DNA from: 2-12-FULL-40-12 sp964518135
Lineage (GTDB): Bacteria; Patescibacteriota; Minisyncoccia; Minisyncoccales; 2-12-FULL-40-12
Length of the DNA: 6,923 bases
Direction: 5' to 3'
Assembly: GCA_964518135.1 (NCBI GenBank)
Contig: CAZFEY010000035.1
Location: 1-6,923, forward strand
Of the stretch, positions 1 to 5,429 are shown in pieces. Numbering within the stretch: the first letter of the stretch is position 1; every line of letters starts with the position of its first letter. The translations under genes were made by a program, and so were the position numbers. The notes beneath the pieces were generated by a model, which was not told the DNA's origin, searched no databases, and saw only the letters and a list, made by a program, of their open reading frames with translations.

Positions 1-47
1 TCGAAAATCTGAGTCATTCCTAATTTAAGCCCCAGAATAAATTTCAT
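1..47 (-). CDS. rplC: Ribosomal protein L3, 5' end only (runs off the left edge)
   Basis: Only the first 15 codons plus two bases are inside the window. From the ATG at 47-45 they read MKFILGLKLGMTQIF, and the frame stays open to the edge. This matches the typical L3 start, where a short beta strand leads into the conserved K-x-GMT-x-IF motif (here LKLGMTQIF). L3 is a large-subunit protein that binds 23S rRNA near the peptidyl-transferase centre and nucleates 50S assembly. Its position right after rpsJ is the usual S10-operon order (S10, L3, L4, ...), which supports the call. No Shine-Dalgarno sequence is visible before the ATG; the leader is AT-only for about 19 bases. A terminator-like hairpin (67-84) sits just upstream, so expression may be separate from rpsJ or attenuated. 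The identification rests on 15 residues plus context. Confidence 0.86.
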   Translation of the reverse strand, partial: MKFILGLKLGMTQIF

Positions 48-209
48 AATATTTTTTAATTTAAAAGCTGGGCACTAGCCCAGCAATCTTTTACAACAAC
101 CTAGACTAGTTTTATCAATAAAATATTTAACAATTATTATTGAACCCAATTTTCATTTTCTTCTTGTGGTAGGATTATCATTCCCAGCCAGCACAGACAT
201 CAAAATAAT
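48..209 (-). other. 162-base rpsJ-rplC spacer
   Basis: This spacer is long for two genes that are normally closely spaced in the S10 operon. It contains the noncoding arm of the rpsJ 3' hairpin (184-209), an AT-rich middle part, and the terminator-like hairpin at 67-84. A weak promoter-like pair, TTGATA (118-113) and TGTAAA (95-90) with a 17-base gap, is visible on the minus strand. Its -10 is poor and the predicted start would fall inside the hairpin, so it is not called. No open reading frame worth naming was seen on either strand. Confidence 0.5.
67..84 (-). terminator. Terminator-like or attenuator hairpin between rpsJ and rplC
   Basis: A perfect 7-bp GC-rich stem (GCTGGGC at 67-73, GCCCAGC at 78-84) closes a 4-base loop. 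On the minus strand the stem is followed directly by TTTT and then AAATT, a modest U-tract, which is the layout of an intrinsic terminator. It is an odd place for a full terminator: rplC begins 19 bases further on. It could end the rpsL-rpsJ transcript with rplC having its own start, or act as a leaky attenuator or a translational leader hairpin. On the plus strand the stem is followed by AATCTTTT, so a bidirectional role is possible, but no plus-strand gene was found. Confidence 0.55.
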
Positions 210-242
210 TTACATTTTGATTTCAATGTCTACGCCGGCTGG
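184..242 (-). other. Long RNA hairpin enclosing the rpsJ stop codon
   Basis: The last codons of rpsJ and the sequence after them are complementary. In the minus-strand RNA, CCAGCCGGC (242-234) pairs with GCUGGCUGG (192-184) with one G-U pair. Two G-U wobbles follow, then AGAC (231-228) with GUCU (198-195). A 6-base bulge (227-222) follows, then AUCAAAAU (221-214) with AUUUUGAU (206-199). The 7-base loop (213-207) contains the TAA stop. There is no U-tract after the structure, so it is not a standard terminator. It could be a 3' stabiliser, a processing site or a translation-coupled switch. The pairing is seen directly; the function is unknown. Confidence 0.6.
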
Positions 243-551
243 AAGTGTTAACCCCATTAAAGCATCAATAACCTTCGGATTAGGATTAATGATGTCTATA
301 ATCCTTTTGTGAATCCTCATTTCAAATTGCTCTCTTGCGTCTTTGTGCACAAAAGAAGATCTGTTGACCGTGTATTTACGAATTTCATTCGGCAATGGGA
401 CAGGACCTAACGCCTCTGCGCCATAACGCTCAACTGTTTCAATAATTTCTCTGGCAGAATTATCAATCACCTTATGGTCGTAAGCCCTAAGTTTAATTCT
501 GATTTTCTGCTTTGTCTCTTTTTCTTGTTCAACGACTTTTTTGGCGGTCAT
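210..551 (-). CDS. rpsJ: Ribosomal protein S10 (NusE)
   Basis: S10 is a 30S head protein; in many bacteria it also acts as NusE in transcription antitermination with NusB. The 113-residue product contains the family's hallmarks in order: KIRIKLRAYDHKVID (16-30), GPVPLP (49-54), KDAREQFE (70-77) and the C-terminal LPAGVDIEIK (103-112). It is about 10 residues longer than typical S10 (around 102) because of a charged N-terminal extension (residues 1-14, Lys/Glu rich). The ATG at 551-549 is the only reasonable start: the frame closes at a TGA (578-576) a few codons upstream. No well-placed Shine-Dalgarno precedes it. An AAGGTGAG box (582-575) lies too far upstream and instead faces a two-codon mini-ORF. 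The gene follows tuf by 90 bases and precedes rplC, which is the str/S10 junction. Its 3' end is folded into a long hairpin. Confidence 0.97.
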   Translation of the reverse strand: MTAKKVVEQEKETKQKIRIKLRAYDHKVIDNSAREIIETVERYGAEALGPVPLPNEIRKYTVNRSSFVHKDAREQFEMRIHKRIIDIINPNPKVIDALMGLTLPAGVDIEIKM

Positions 552-562
552 CTTAAAAGAGC

Positions 563-618
563 AATTAAGCCATACTCACCTTAGGATATTGATCCCGTAG
601 TTACAATATGGCTAAATT
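563..618 (-). promoter_or_regulatory. Hairpin leader upstream of rpsJ with sequestered SD-like box
   Basis: In the tuf-rpsJ spacer, AATTTAGCCATA (618-607, minus strand) pairs with TATGGCTTAATT (574-563): 11 bp interrupted by one U-U mismatch, around a 32-base loop. The loop holds a smaller GGGAT/ATCCT hairpin and a strong SD-like AAGGTGAG (582-575). That box is followed by ATG-GCT-TAA (573-565), a two-codon start-stop ORF lying in the 3' arm. The arrangement ends 11 bases before the rpsJ ATG. This resembles an r-protein or antitermination leader in layout, but no known class is recognised. E. coli regulates its S10 operon through an L4-responsive leader before rpsJ, but this sequence has no evident resemblance to it. 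Confidence 0.4.
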
Positions 619-641
619 ATCTAGCTTATCATTTACAATAA

Positions 642-1844
642 TTACTTGATTATCTTTGTAACAACCCCTGCTCCCACAGTCTTTCCGCCCTCTCTAATTG
701 CGAACCTTTGCTTTTCCTCTAGGGCAATTGGGGCAATCAATTTAATCTTCAAATTAACTGTATCTCCCGGCATTACCATTTCAGTTCCTTCTGGCAAGCT
801 TACATCTCCCGTAACATCAGTTGTTCTAAAGTAAAACTGGGGCTTATATCCAGTAAAGAATGGAGTATGTCTTCCACCCTCTTCTTTGGCCAGAATATAA
901 ACTTCTGATTCGTACTCTGTATGTGGAGTAATGGTGCCTGCCTTTGCTAACACTTGCCCTCTTTCAACATCTTCTTTTTTAAGCCCTCTCAAGAGTATTC
1001 CAACGTTATCGCCAGCCCTACCTTCGTCAAGAATTTTATTAAACATTTCGGCTGAAATAACCGTTGTCTTGGTAGTTGGGCGTATTCCCACCAACTCCAC
1101 CTCTTCGTTGGCTTTCACGATTCCTCTTTCAATTCTTCCTGTAGCCACTGTACCTCTTCCTTCGATAGAAAAAACGTCTTCTACCGCCATCAAGAATGGC
1201 TTGTCGGTCTCTCTGACTGGATCTGGAATAAATTCATCAACTGCATTCAATAAATCAAGGATGGGTTTTGCAGCCTCGTCATCGGCAGATTTTGCCTCAA
1301 GGGCTTTTACGGCCGAGCCGCGAATAATAGGAGTTTGGTCTCCAGGAAAATTATATTTCTTAAGTAATTCTCTCACCTCGCTCTCAACCAAACCAATAAT
1401 TTCTGGATCGTCAACCATGTCACACTTATTCAAAAATACAACTATTGATGGCAATCCTACCTGCCTTGCTAAAAGAATGTGTTCTCTAGTTTGAGGCATT
1501 GGTCCATCAGGAGCTGACACTACCAAAATAGCACCATCCATCTGAGCTGCTCCGGTAATCATATTCTTAATGTAGTCGGCGTGTCCAGGGCAGTCGATGT
1601 GGGCATAGTGCCTCTTTTCTGTTTCGTACTCCAAGTGCGAAATAGAAATGGTCAACCCTCTAGCTTTTTCTTCAGGAGCTGCATCAATCTGGTCAACGCT
1701 TTTCTGACCGCTTGTAACCATACCTTTCATGCCTAAAACATGAAGGATAGCTGCGGTTAAGCTAGTTTTTCCATGATCAACATGACCAATTGTTCCAATA
1801 TTGACATGGGGTTTTAATCTTTCGAATTTTCCTTTTTCTGCCAT
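642..1844 (-). CDS. tuf: Elongation factor Tu
   Basis: EF-Tu delivers aminoacyl-tRNA to the ribosomal A site in a GTP-dependent step in the cytoplasm. The 400-residue product is full length. The GTPase domain (about 1-205) shows the P-loop GHVDHGKT (20-27), switch I RGLTISIS (62-69, keeping the Mg-binding Thr65), DCPGH (84-88, with the catalytic His88), NKCD (139-142) and GSAVKAL (176-182). The barrel domains follow, with RGTVATGRIERG in domain II and GGRHTPFF and PQFYFRTTDVTG in domain III, ending in REGGKTVGAGVV. Switch I is slightly unusual: most bacteria have GITINTS where this has GLTISIS. The ATG at 1844-1842 gives the canonical MAEKGKFERLKPHVNIGTIGH start; no Shine-Dalgarno is visible. 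The gene lies 144 bases after fusA and appears to have its own promoter (1956-1983), in addition to read-through from the str operon. Confidence 0.99.
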   Translation of the reverse strand: MAEKGKFERLKPHVNIGTIGHVDHGKTSLTAAILHVLGMKGMVTSGQKSVDQIDAAPEEKARGLTISISHLEYETEKRHYAHIDCPGHADYIKNMITGAAQMDGAILVVSAPDGPMPQTREHILLARQVGLPSIVVFLNKCDMVDDPEIIGLVESEVRELLKKYNFPGDQTPIIRGSAVKALEAKSADDEAAKPILDLLNAVDEFIPDPVRETDKPFLMAVEDVFSIEGRGTVATGRIERGIVKANEEVELVGIRPTTKTTVISAEMFNKILDEGRAGDNVGILLRGLKKEDVERGQVLAKAGTITPHTEYESEVYILAKEEGGRHTPFFTGYKPQFYFRTTDVTGDVSLPEGTEMVMPGDTVNLKIKLIAPIALEEKQRFAIREGGKTVGAGVVTKIIK

Positions 1845-1900
1845 AAAATTATTATTCGAATCTACAAATAATACACGAATGAAACGAATGTAAATTAATT

Positions 1901-1942
1901 ATTCGCAGTATTCGTATTAAAATCCGCAGTATTCGTATTAAA
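1901..1942. repeat. 21-bp tandem repeat in the tuf leader
   Basis: Two head-to-tail 21-bp units (1901-1921 and 1922-1942) differ at a single base. Each contains CGCAGTATTCGTATTAAA on the plus strand. They lie just downstream of the predicted start of the tuf promoter, so they would be in the 5' untranslated region. The rest of the leader has further CGAAT/ATTCG copies (near 1856, 1876 and 1885) that can pair with the repeat units, so competing stems are possible. This could be a simple slippage duplication or a repeated protein-binding site. Confidence 0.75.
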
Positions 1943-1955
1943 TTTATATAATACT

Positions 1956-1983
1956 ATTTTATTTATTCTCGAAGAAATGTCAA
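1956..1983 (-). promoter_or_regulatory. Sigma70-type promoter for tuf
   Basis: On the minus strand a perfect -35 TTGACA (1983-1978) is followed after 16 bases by TAAAAT (1961-1956), five of six matches to the -10 consensus. The -35 begins 5 bases after the fusA stop, so the element lies wholly in the spacer. Transcription would begin near 1950 and give a leader of about 105 bases containing the 21-bp tandem repeat. Extra EF-Tu transcription separate from the str operon is well known in E. coli, where internal promoters serve tufA. The start point is inferred, not seen. Confidence 0.68.
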
Positions 1984-1988
1984 TAAGT

Positions 1989-4094
1989 TTACCTGCTCTT
2001 TCCTTCAATAATTCCCTGGGCAATGTTTTGTGGCACTTCTCCGTAATGGTCAAATTCCATTGTAAAGGTTCCTCTGCCTTCAGTCAAGGACCTTAATGCG
2101 GTAGCATATCCGAACATTTCCGCCAACGGCACCTTAGCATCAATAACCTTCATATTAACTCTGTCATTGGTTTCTTCTATTTTCCCTCTTCTTGAAGCCA
2201 AATCTCCAATAGCATCGCCAAAAGATTCTTCTGGAGTAATCACTTCTAGCTTCATAATAGGTTCTAATATTACAAGTTTCGCTTTTCTGGTAGCTTCTTG
2301 TAGGGCCATAGATCCTGCTATTTTAAATGCAACTTCCGATGAGTCAACGTCATGATAAGATCCGTCGTAAAGCGTTACTTCCATGTCCACCAAAGGATAT
2401 CCCGCCAAAACACCCTTACCCATTGCCTCTTTTATTCCTTTTTCTACTGCTGGAATGAATTCTCTCGGTATAATCCCTCCTTTAATTTCATCTACAAATT
2501 CAAAACCCTTTCCTCTTTCCAGGGGCGCAACTCGTAAATAAACATGTCCATACTGTCCGCGCCCACCAGACTGTCTAATGTACTTGCCTTCAGCTTCTGC
2601 CTCTTCTTTAATCGTTTCCTTGTAAGCTACTTGTGGTTTTCCAACGTTAGCCTCTACTTTAAATTCTCGGCGCATTCTATCCGTAATAATTTCCAAGTGC
2701 AGTTCTCCCATGCCAGAAATGATTGTTTCTCCTGTTTCAAGATCGGTATTGGTTCTAAAGGTAGGGTCTTCTTCAGAAAGTTTCTTTAAAGATAATCCCA
2801 TCTTTTCCTGGTCAACCTTAGTCTTTGGTTCTATTCTAATTGAAATGACCGGCTCTGGGAAAGTAATCTTTTCTAGAATAATCGGATTGTTTTCGTCGCA
2901 CAAAGTGTGTCCAGTTGAAGTATCTTTCAACCCAACTGTTGCCACTATATCGCCCGTGAATACCTCTTTAATTTCATCTCTGCCAGCTGCGTGCATTCTT
3001 AAAATTCTAGCAATTCTTTCTTTTTCTCCCGTAGTTGAATTAAGCACATAGGAACCGGTAGTTAAGGAACCCGAGTAAACCCTGAAAAAAGTTAAAGTTC
3101 CAACGTAGGGATCGGTAGCCACTTTAAAGGCAAGGGCCGAAAATGGACTATCGTCTTTTGAGGATCGCGAATCTTCTTCGCCGGTTTTCAATTTTGTACC
3201 CTTAATTGCCGGTACATCAGCTGGCGAAGGCAAATAATAACAAACTGCATCAAGTAACGGCTGGACTCCCTTATTTTTCAGGGCGGATCCACACAATACC
3301 GGAACCAATTTATAATCAATAGTTGCTTTTCTTAAAACTTTTCTTAATTCTTCAACAGAAATTTCTTCTTTTGCCAGATATTTTTCCAATAAAGATTCGT
3401 CTTCTCCTGCTATCTTCTCGAGCATTTTATCTCTCCATTCCTTAGCGCTTTCCAGTAAATCCGCAGGAATATCTATTTTTTCAATAGCCTGTCCAAAATC
3501 CCCTGAAAATTTTAGAGCTTTCATTTCCATGAGATCGATTGCGCCCTCAAGACTCTCTTCTTGTCCTATTGGAATTTGCAAAGGCACGGCGTTGGTAGAT
3601 AATTTTTTATAAATAGAATCTAAACTATTTTCAAAAGAAGCTCCCATTCGGTCTAATTTATTAATAAAACAAATCCTGGGAACGTTATATTTATCGGCCT
3701 GTCGCCAGACAGTTTCGGATTGCGGCTCCACCCCGGAGACCCCATCAAAAACAACAACCGCCCCGTCCAAAACCCTTAAAGATCTTTGAACTTCGGCGGT
3801 AAAATCAATGTGTCCCGGAGTATCAATAATATTGATTTGATATTCATTCTCTTTATTTTTCTCCAATCCTTGTGGCGTCCAAAAACAAGTGGTAGCGGCA
3901 GAGGTAATAGTAATACCTCTTTCTCTTTCTTGTTCCATCCAGTCCATAATCGCCTGGCCTTCGTGCACTTCGCCAATTTTATGCGAAACGCCGGTGTAAA
4001 ACAAAATTCGCTCTGAAACCGTAGTCTTGCCGGCGTCAATATGAGCAATAATTCCAATATCTCTATATTTTTCTAATGGATATGCGCGTGGCAT
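1989..4094 (-). CDS. fusA: Elongation factor G
   Basis: EF-G is the GTPase that drives tRNA-mRNA translocation and, with RRF, ribosome recycling. The 701-residue product is full length and intact. The G domain shows AHIDAGKT (17-24), the switch I segment RGITITSAAT (59-68), DTPGH (91-95), NKLD (145-148) and GSAL (269-272). Domain II follows from about residue 318 (FSALAFKVATDPYVG), then domain III with SGMGELHLEI (460-469). Domain IV has SGGRGQYGHV (509-518) and the tip loop YHDVDSSE (580-587) that reaches into the decoding site. Domain V starts near 611 (EPIMKLEV). The domain IV loop and the NKLD/GSAL motifs separate it from LepA and tetracycline-protection proteins. The ATG at 4094-4092 is preceded by AGGAT (4108-4104) 9 bases away, the only reasonably placed Shine-Dalgarno-like site in the r-protein cluster. 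It lies 292 bases after rpsG, an unusually long str-operon gap. Confidence 0.99.
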   Translation of the reverse strand: MPRAYPLEKYRDIGIIAHIDAGKTTVSERILFYTGVSHKIGEVHEGQAIMDWMEQERERGITITSAATTCFWTPQGLEKNKENEYQINIIDTPGHIDFTAEVQRSLRVLDGAVVVFDGVSGVEPQSETVWRQADKYNVPRICFINKLDRMGASFENSLDSIYKKLSTNAVPLQIPIGQEESLEGAIDLMEMKALKFSGDFGQAIEKIDIPADLLESAKEWRDKMLEKIAGEDESLLEKYLAKEEISVEELRKVLRKATIDYKLVPVLCGSALKNKGVQPLLDAVCYYLPSPADVPAIKGTKLKTGEEDSRSSKDDSPFSALAFKVATDPYVGTLTFFRVYSGSLTTGSYVLNSTTGEKERIARILRMHAAGRDEIKEVFTGDIVATVGLKDTSTGHTLCDENNPIILEKITFPEPVISIRIEPKTKVDQEKMGLSLKKLSEEDPTFRTNTDLETGETIISGMGELHLEIITDRMRREFKVEANVGKPQVAYKETIKEEAEAEGKYIRQSGGRGQYGHVYLRVAPLERGKGFEFVDEIKGGIIPREFIPAVEKGIKEAMGKGVLAGYPLVDMEVTLYDGSYHDVDSSEVAFKIAGSMALQEATRKAKLVILEPIMKLEVITPEESFGDAIGDLASRRGKIEETNDRVNMKVIDAKVPLAEMFGYATALRSLTEGRGTFTMEFDHYGEVPQNIAQGIIEGKSR

Positions 4095-4386
4095 AAATTA
4101 ATTATCCTAAAATAAAAAAATCTACAAAATCACTTAGCAACATAATATCTTTACTACTTTCGAGGCGAGGGAATGCATTTTTAAAGGCCATCCGCAGGTA
4201 AATTGCGCAGATTCATCCTTTCCCCATAGCAAGATAGTGTATTTGAAAGTAACTTTCGCAGTTCTGTCGGCATGGTCCGAACATATAAGGCTCTGTATGT
4301 TCGGTGACAAAACGAGAACGTAGGTCGTAAAATCTCGCTGGGATTTTGACGACCGGTACTTTCAAGTACGCTATCGCAGCTCCCAA
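4095..4386 (-). other. 292-base rpsG-fusA spacer
   Basis: From rpsG towards fusA (right to left) this holds the inverted-repeat element (4233-4375), a GC-moderate stretch (4160-4232), and an AT-rich fusA leader with a 7-base T-run on the minus strand and an AGGAT box. About 45 percent of 4191-4390 is G or C by hand count. The pentamer CGCAG (CTGCG on the mRNA strand) occurs four times (4193, 4206, 4257, 4375). No convincing promoter for fusA was found. A 70-codon minus-strand frame (4181-4393) runs through the structured part but looks non-coding. Confidence 0.6.
4233..4375. other. Inverted-repeat element / candidate structured RNA in the rpsG-fusA spacer
   Basis: Two 19-base arms (4233-4251 and 4357-4375) are reverse complements at 17 of 19 positions. 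Inside them sit two further hairpins. Hairpin A has a perfect 9-bp stem CCGAACATA (4277-4285) with TATGTTCGG (4296-4304). Hairpin B pairs GGTCGTAAAATC (4323-4334) with GATTTT-G-ACGACC (4342-4354) with one bulged base. Weaker outer pairs (GTTCT 4261-4265 with AGAAC 4315-4319) may extend arm A. Both outer-stem mismatches are G-U pairs if the plus strand is the RNA but C-A if the minus strand is, which hints at a plus-strand or DNA-level role. Neither inner hairpin is followed by a U-tract in either direction. The block is clearly richer in GC than neighbouring spacers. Possibilities are a new ncRNA, an r-protein binding site in the str mRNA, or a MITE-like insertion; no clear target-site duplication was found. 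Confidence 0.55.
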
Positions 4387-4854
4387 TTACCATTTAAAAT
4401 GCGCGAACGCCCTATTGGCCTCAGCCATACGATGAGCATTTTCTTTCTTTCTTACGGCAGCACCCGTATTTCCAGCGGCATCCATTATCTCCTGTACCAA
4501 CTTTTCTTTCATTGGCTTTCCCTTTTTCGATCTGGCTGCTTCGATAATCCAACGTATAGCTAATGTTATTTTCCTGTCACCCTTTACCTCTCTTGGCACC
4601 TGATACGTAGCTCCTCCTACCCTTTTCGGTTTTACTTCTAATACGGGGGCTGCATTCTGCAACGCAGTATCAAAAACTTCTAATGGATCTTTTTTGGATT
4701 TGTTTTTTATCTCTTCAAAAGCTCCATAAACTATCTTTCTTGCAGTTGCTTTTTTTCCTTGTTGCATTACGTAATTTATAAATTTCTCCACGGCAACATT
4801 ACCATACGTAGGATCTGGCATTATCTCTCTTTTTGTTTTTTTTCCTTTTGGCAT
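4387..4854 (-). CDS. rpsG: Ribosomal protein S7
   Basis: S7 is a primary 16S rRNA binder that nucleates the 30S head and contacts E- and P-site tRNA. The 155-residue product is standard length. It shows PDPTYGN (13-19), the beta-hairpin VGGATYQVP (79-87) and the C-terminal helix signature HRMAEANRAFAHFKW (141-155), with a basic N-terminus for rRNA binding. The ATG at 4854-4852 yields the usual MPKGKK-type start; no Shine-Dalgarno is visible upstream. It lies 75 bases after rpsL in the standard str order. In E. coli S7 represses its own operon by binding the rpsL-rpsG spacer. Here that spacer is short and unstructured, while the spacer after rpsG is long and structured, so any autoregulation may have moved. 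Confidence 0.98.
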   Translation of the reverse strand: MPKGKKTKREIMPDPTYGNVAVEKFINYVMQQGKKATARKIVYGAFEEIKNKSKKDPLEVFDTALQNAAPVLEVKPKRVGGATYQVPREVKGDRKITLAIRWIIEAARSKKGKPMKEKLVQEIMDAAGNTGAAVRKKENAHRMAEANRAFAHFKW

Positions 4855-4892
4855 AATTTATTCTGTAAGAATCGGGTTTAATTTTGGGAGAA

Positions 4893-4932
4893 ATCAAGTT
4901 TACTTAATTCTGAAAAGGATCAAGCTTGCTTA
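4893..4932. repeat. Degenerate direct repeat at the rpsL 3' end
   Basis: The 14-base segment at 4893-4906 (ATCAAGTTTACTTA) recurs at 4919-4932 as ATCAAGCTTGCTTA, with two changes and a 26-base period. The second copy ends in the rpsL stop codon, so on the mRNA each copy begins with TAA. It probably arose from a local duplication of the gene end; no function is evident. Confidence 0.5.
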
Positions 4933-5340
4933 CTTCGGCTTTTTCACGCCGTATTTACTTCTTTCTCTTTTTCTATTTTCTACTCCTCCAGCATCTAAAA
5001 CCCCTCTAACAATATGATATCTTACTCCTGGCAAATCTTTTACCCTTCCACCTCTAATCACAACCACCGAGTGCTCCTGCAAATTATGTCCTTCTCCAGG
5101 AATATAGGCCGTCACTTCCATACCATTAGTTAACCTTACTCTTGCTACCTTCCTCAAGGCAGAATTCGGTTTTTTGGGTGTGGTTGTAAAAACCTTCAAG
5201 CAAACACCTTTCTTCAGGGGAGAGTTATAAGATTTTGGCCTGTTTTTTAAAACATTGAATCCAAATGCCAAAGCAGGCATCTTTGAACGCTTCTTTGTCC
5301 TTTTTCTTCCCTTTTTAACTAATTGATTAATCGTAGGCAT
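4930..5340 (-). CDS. rpsL: Ribosomal protein S12
   Basis: S12 sits at the 30S decoding centre and helps control accuracy. The 136-residue product has MPTINQLVKKGR (1-12), TTTPKKPNSALRKV (52-65), GEGHNLQEHSVVVIRGGRVKDLPGVRYH (82-109) and a C-terminal SKYGVKKPK. Between PAL (22-24) and KKGVC (43-47) it carries the extra segment found in Bacillus-type S12 and absent from E. coli. Lys56 and Lys101, matching the E. coli streptomycin-resistance sites 42 and 87, are both wild type. Asp102 matches the beta-methylthiolated aspartate. The ATG at 5340-5338 is chosen because it gives the family start. The frame stays open to a TTG at 5439, but that extension is tandem-repeat translation and lies partly inside the promoter. 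There is no obvious Shine-Dalgarno. It is the first gene of the str cluster. Confidence 0.98.
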   Translation of the reverse strand: MPTINQLVKKGRKRTKKRSKMPALAFGFNVLKNRPKSYNSPLKKGVCLKVFTTTPKKPNSALRKVARVRLTNGMEVTAYIPGEGHNLQEHSVVVIRGGRVKDLPGVRYHIVRGVLDAGGVENRKRERSKYGVKKPK

Positions 5341-5347
5341 ACTGATA

Positions 5348-5404
5348 CGAAATAAATAAGTTTGTTTCTTGCGAAATAAATAAATTTGTTTCTTGCGAAA
5401 TAAA
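5348..5404. repeat. 24-bp tandem repeat in the rpsL leader
   Basis: Two 24-bp units (5348-5371 and 5372-5395) differ at one base, followed by 9 bases of a third copy (5396-5404). Because 24 is a multiple of three and the unit lacks stops in that frame, the repeat keeps the rpsL frame open upstream and creates a false N-terminal extension with LFRKKQ-Y repeated. It falls between the predicted transcription start and the ATG, so it is part of the 5' untranslated leader. Confidence 0.82.
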
Positions 5405-5408
5405 ATTA

Positions 5409-5422
5409 AAGCGCTTAGCGCT
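5409..5422. promoter_or_regulatory. GC-rich dyad at the predicted rpsL transcription start
   Basis: The palindrome AAGCGCTT (5409-5416) is followed immediately by AGCGCT (5417-5422). The pair can also fold as an AGCGC/GCGCT hairpin with a 3-base loop. It stands out in AT-rich surroundings and begins at about +1 of the rpsL promoter. It may be an operator, a 5' mRNA hairpin, or a weak terminator for the upstream ZIP transcript, since T-rich sequence follows on the minus strand. The stem is too short to decide. Confidence 0.35.
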
Positions 5423-5429
5423 CCATCTA

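Noticed and set aside
90..118. Promoter for rplC (TTGATA, 17 bases, TGTAAA)
   Set aside because: The -10 is poor, and the start would fall inside the terminator-like hairpin. AT-rich sequence gives such matches easily.
646..1494. Plus-strand open frames opposite tuf
   Set aside because: They are antisense shadows of the strongly conserved tuf gene, with no initiation signals and no recognisable domains.
2167..3051. Plus-strand open frames opposite fusA
   Set aside because: They are shadows of the intact EF-G coding sequence; the products are low-information hydrophobic or Ser-rich strings.
3776..4057. 93-codon minus-strand frame inside fusA
   Set aside because: It is an out-of-frame reading of the EF-G G-domain, which is itself intact and conserved.
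4277..4354. Hairpins A and B as intrinsic terminators for rpsG
   Set aside because: Neither is followed by a U-tract on either strand, so they do not fit the rho-independent pattern.
4233..4375. Insertion sequence or CRISPR repeat
   Set aside because: There is no transposase, no clear target duplication (only a loose GCA on both sides, not directly adjacent on the left) and no repeat-spacer periodicity.
4181..4393. 70-codon minus-strand reading frame overlapping the rpsG stop by 7 bases
   Set aside because: It runs through the inverted-repeat element, so its codons are fixed by pairing. It has no Shine-Dalgarno, and the product (rich in Cys, Arg and Ser) resembles no family I know. It is more likely an incidental frame in structured DNA, though a database hit would change this.
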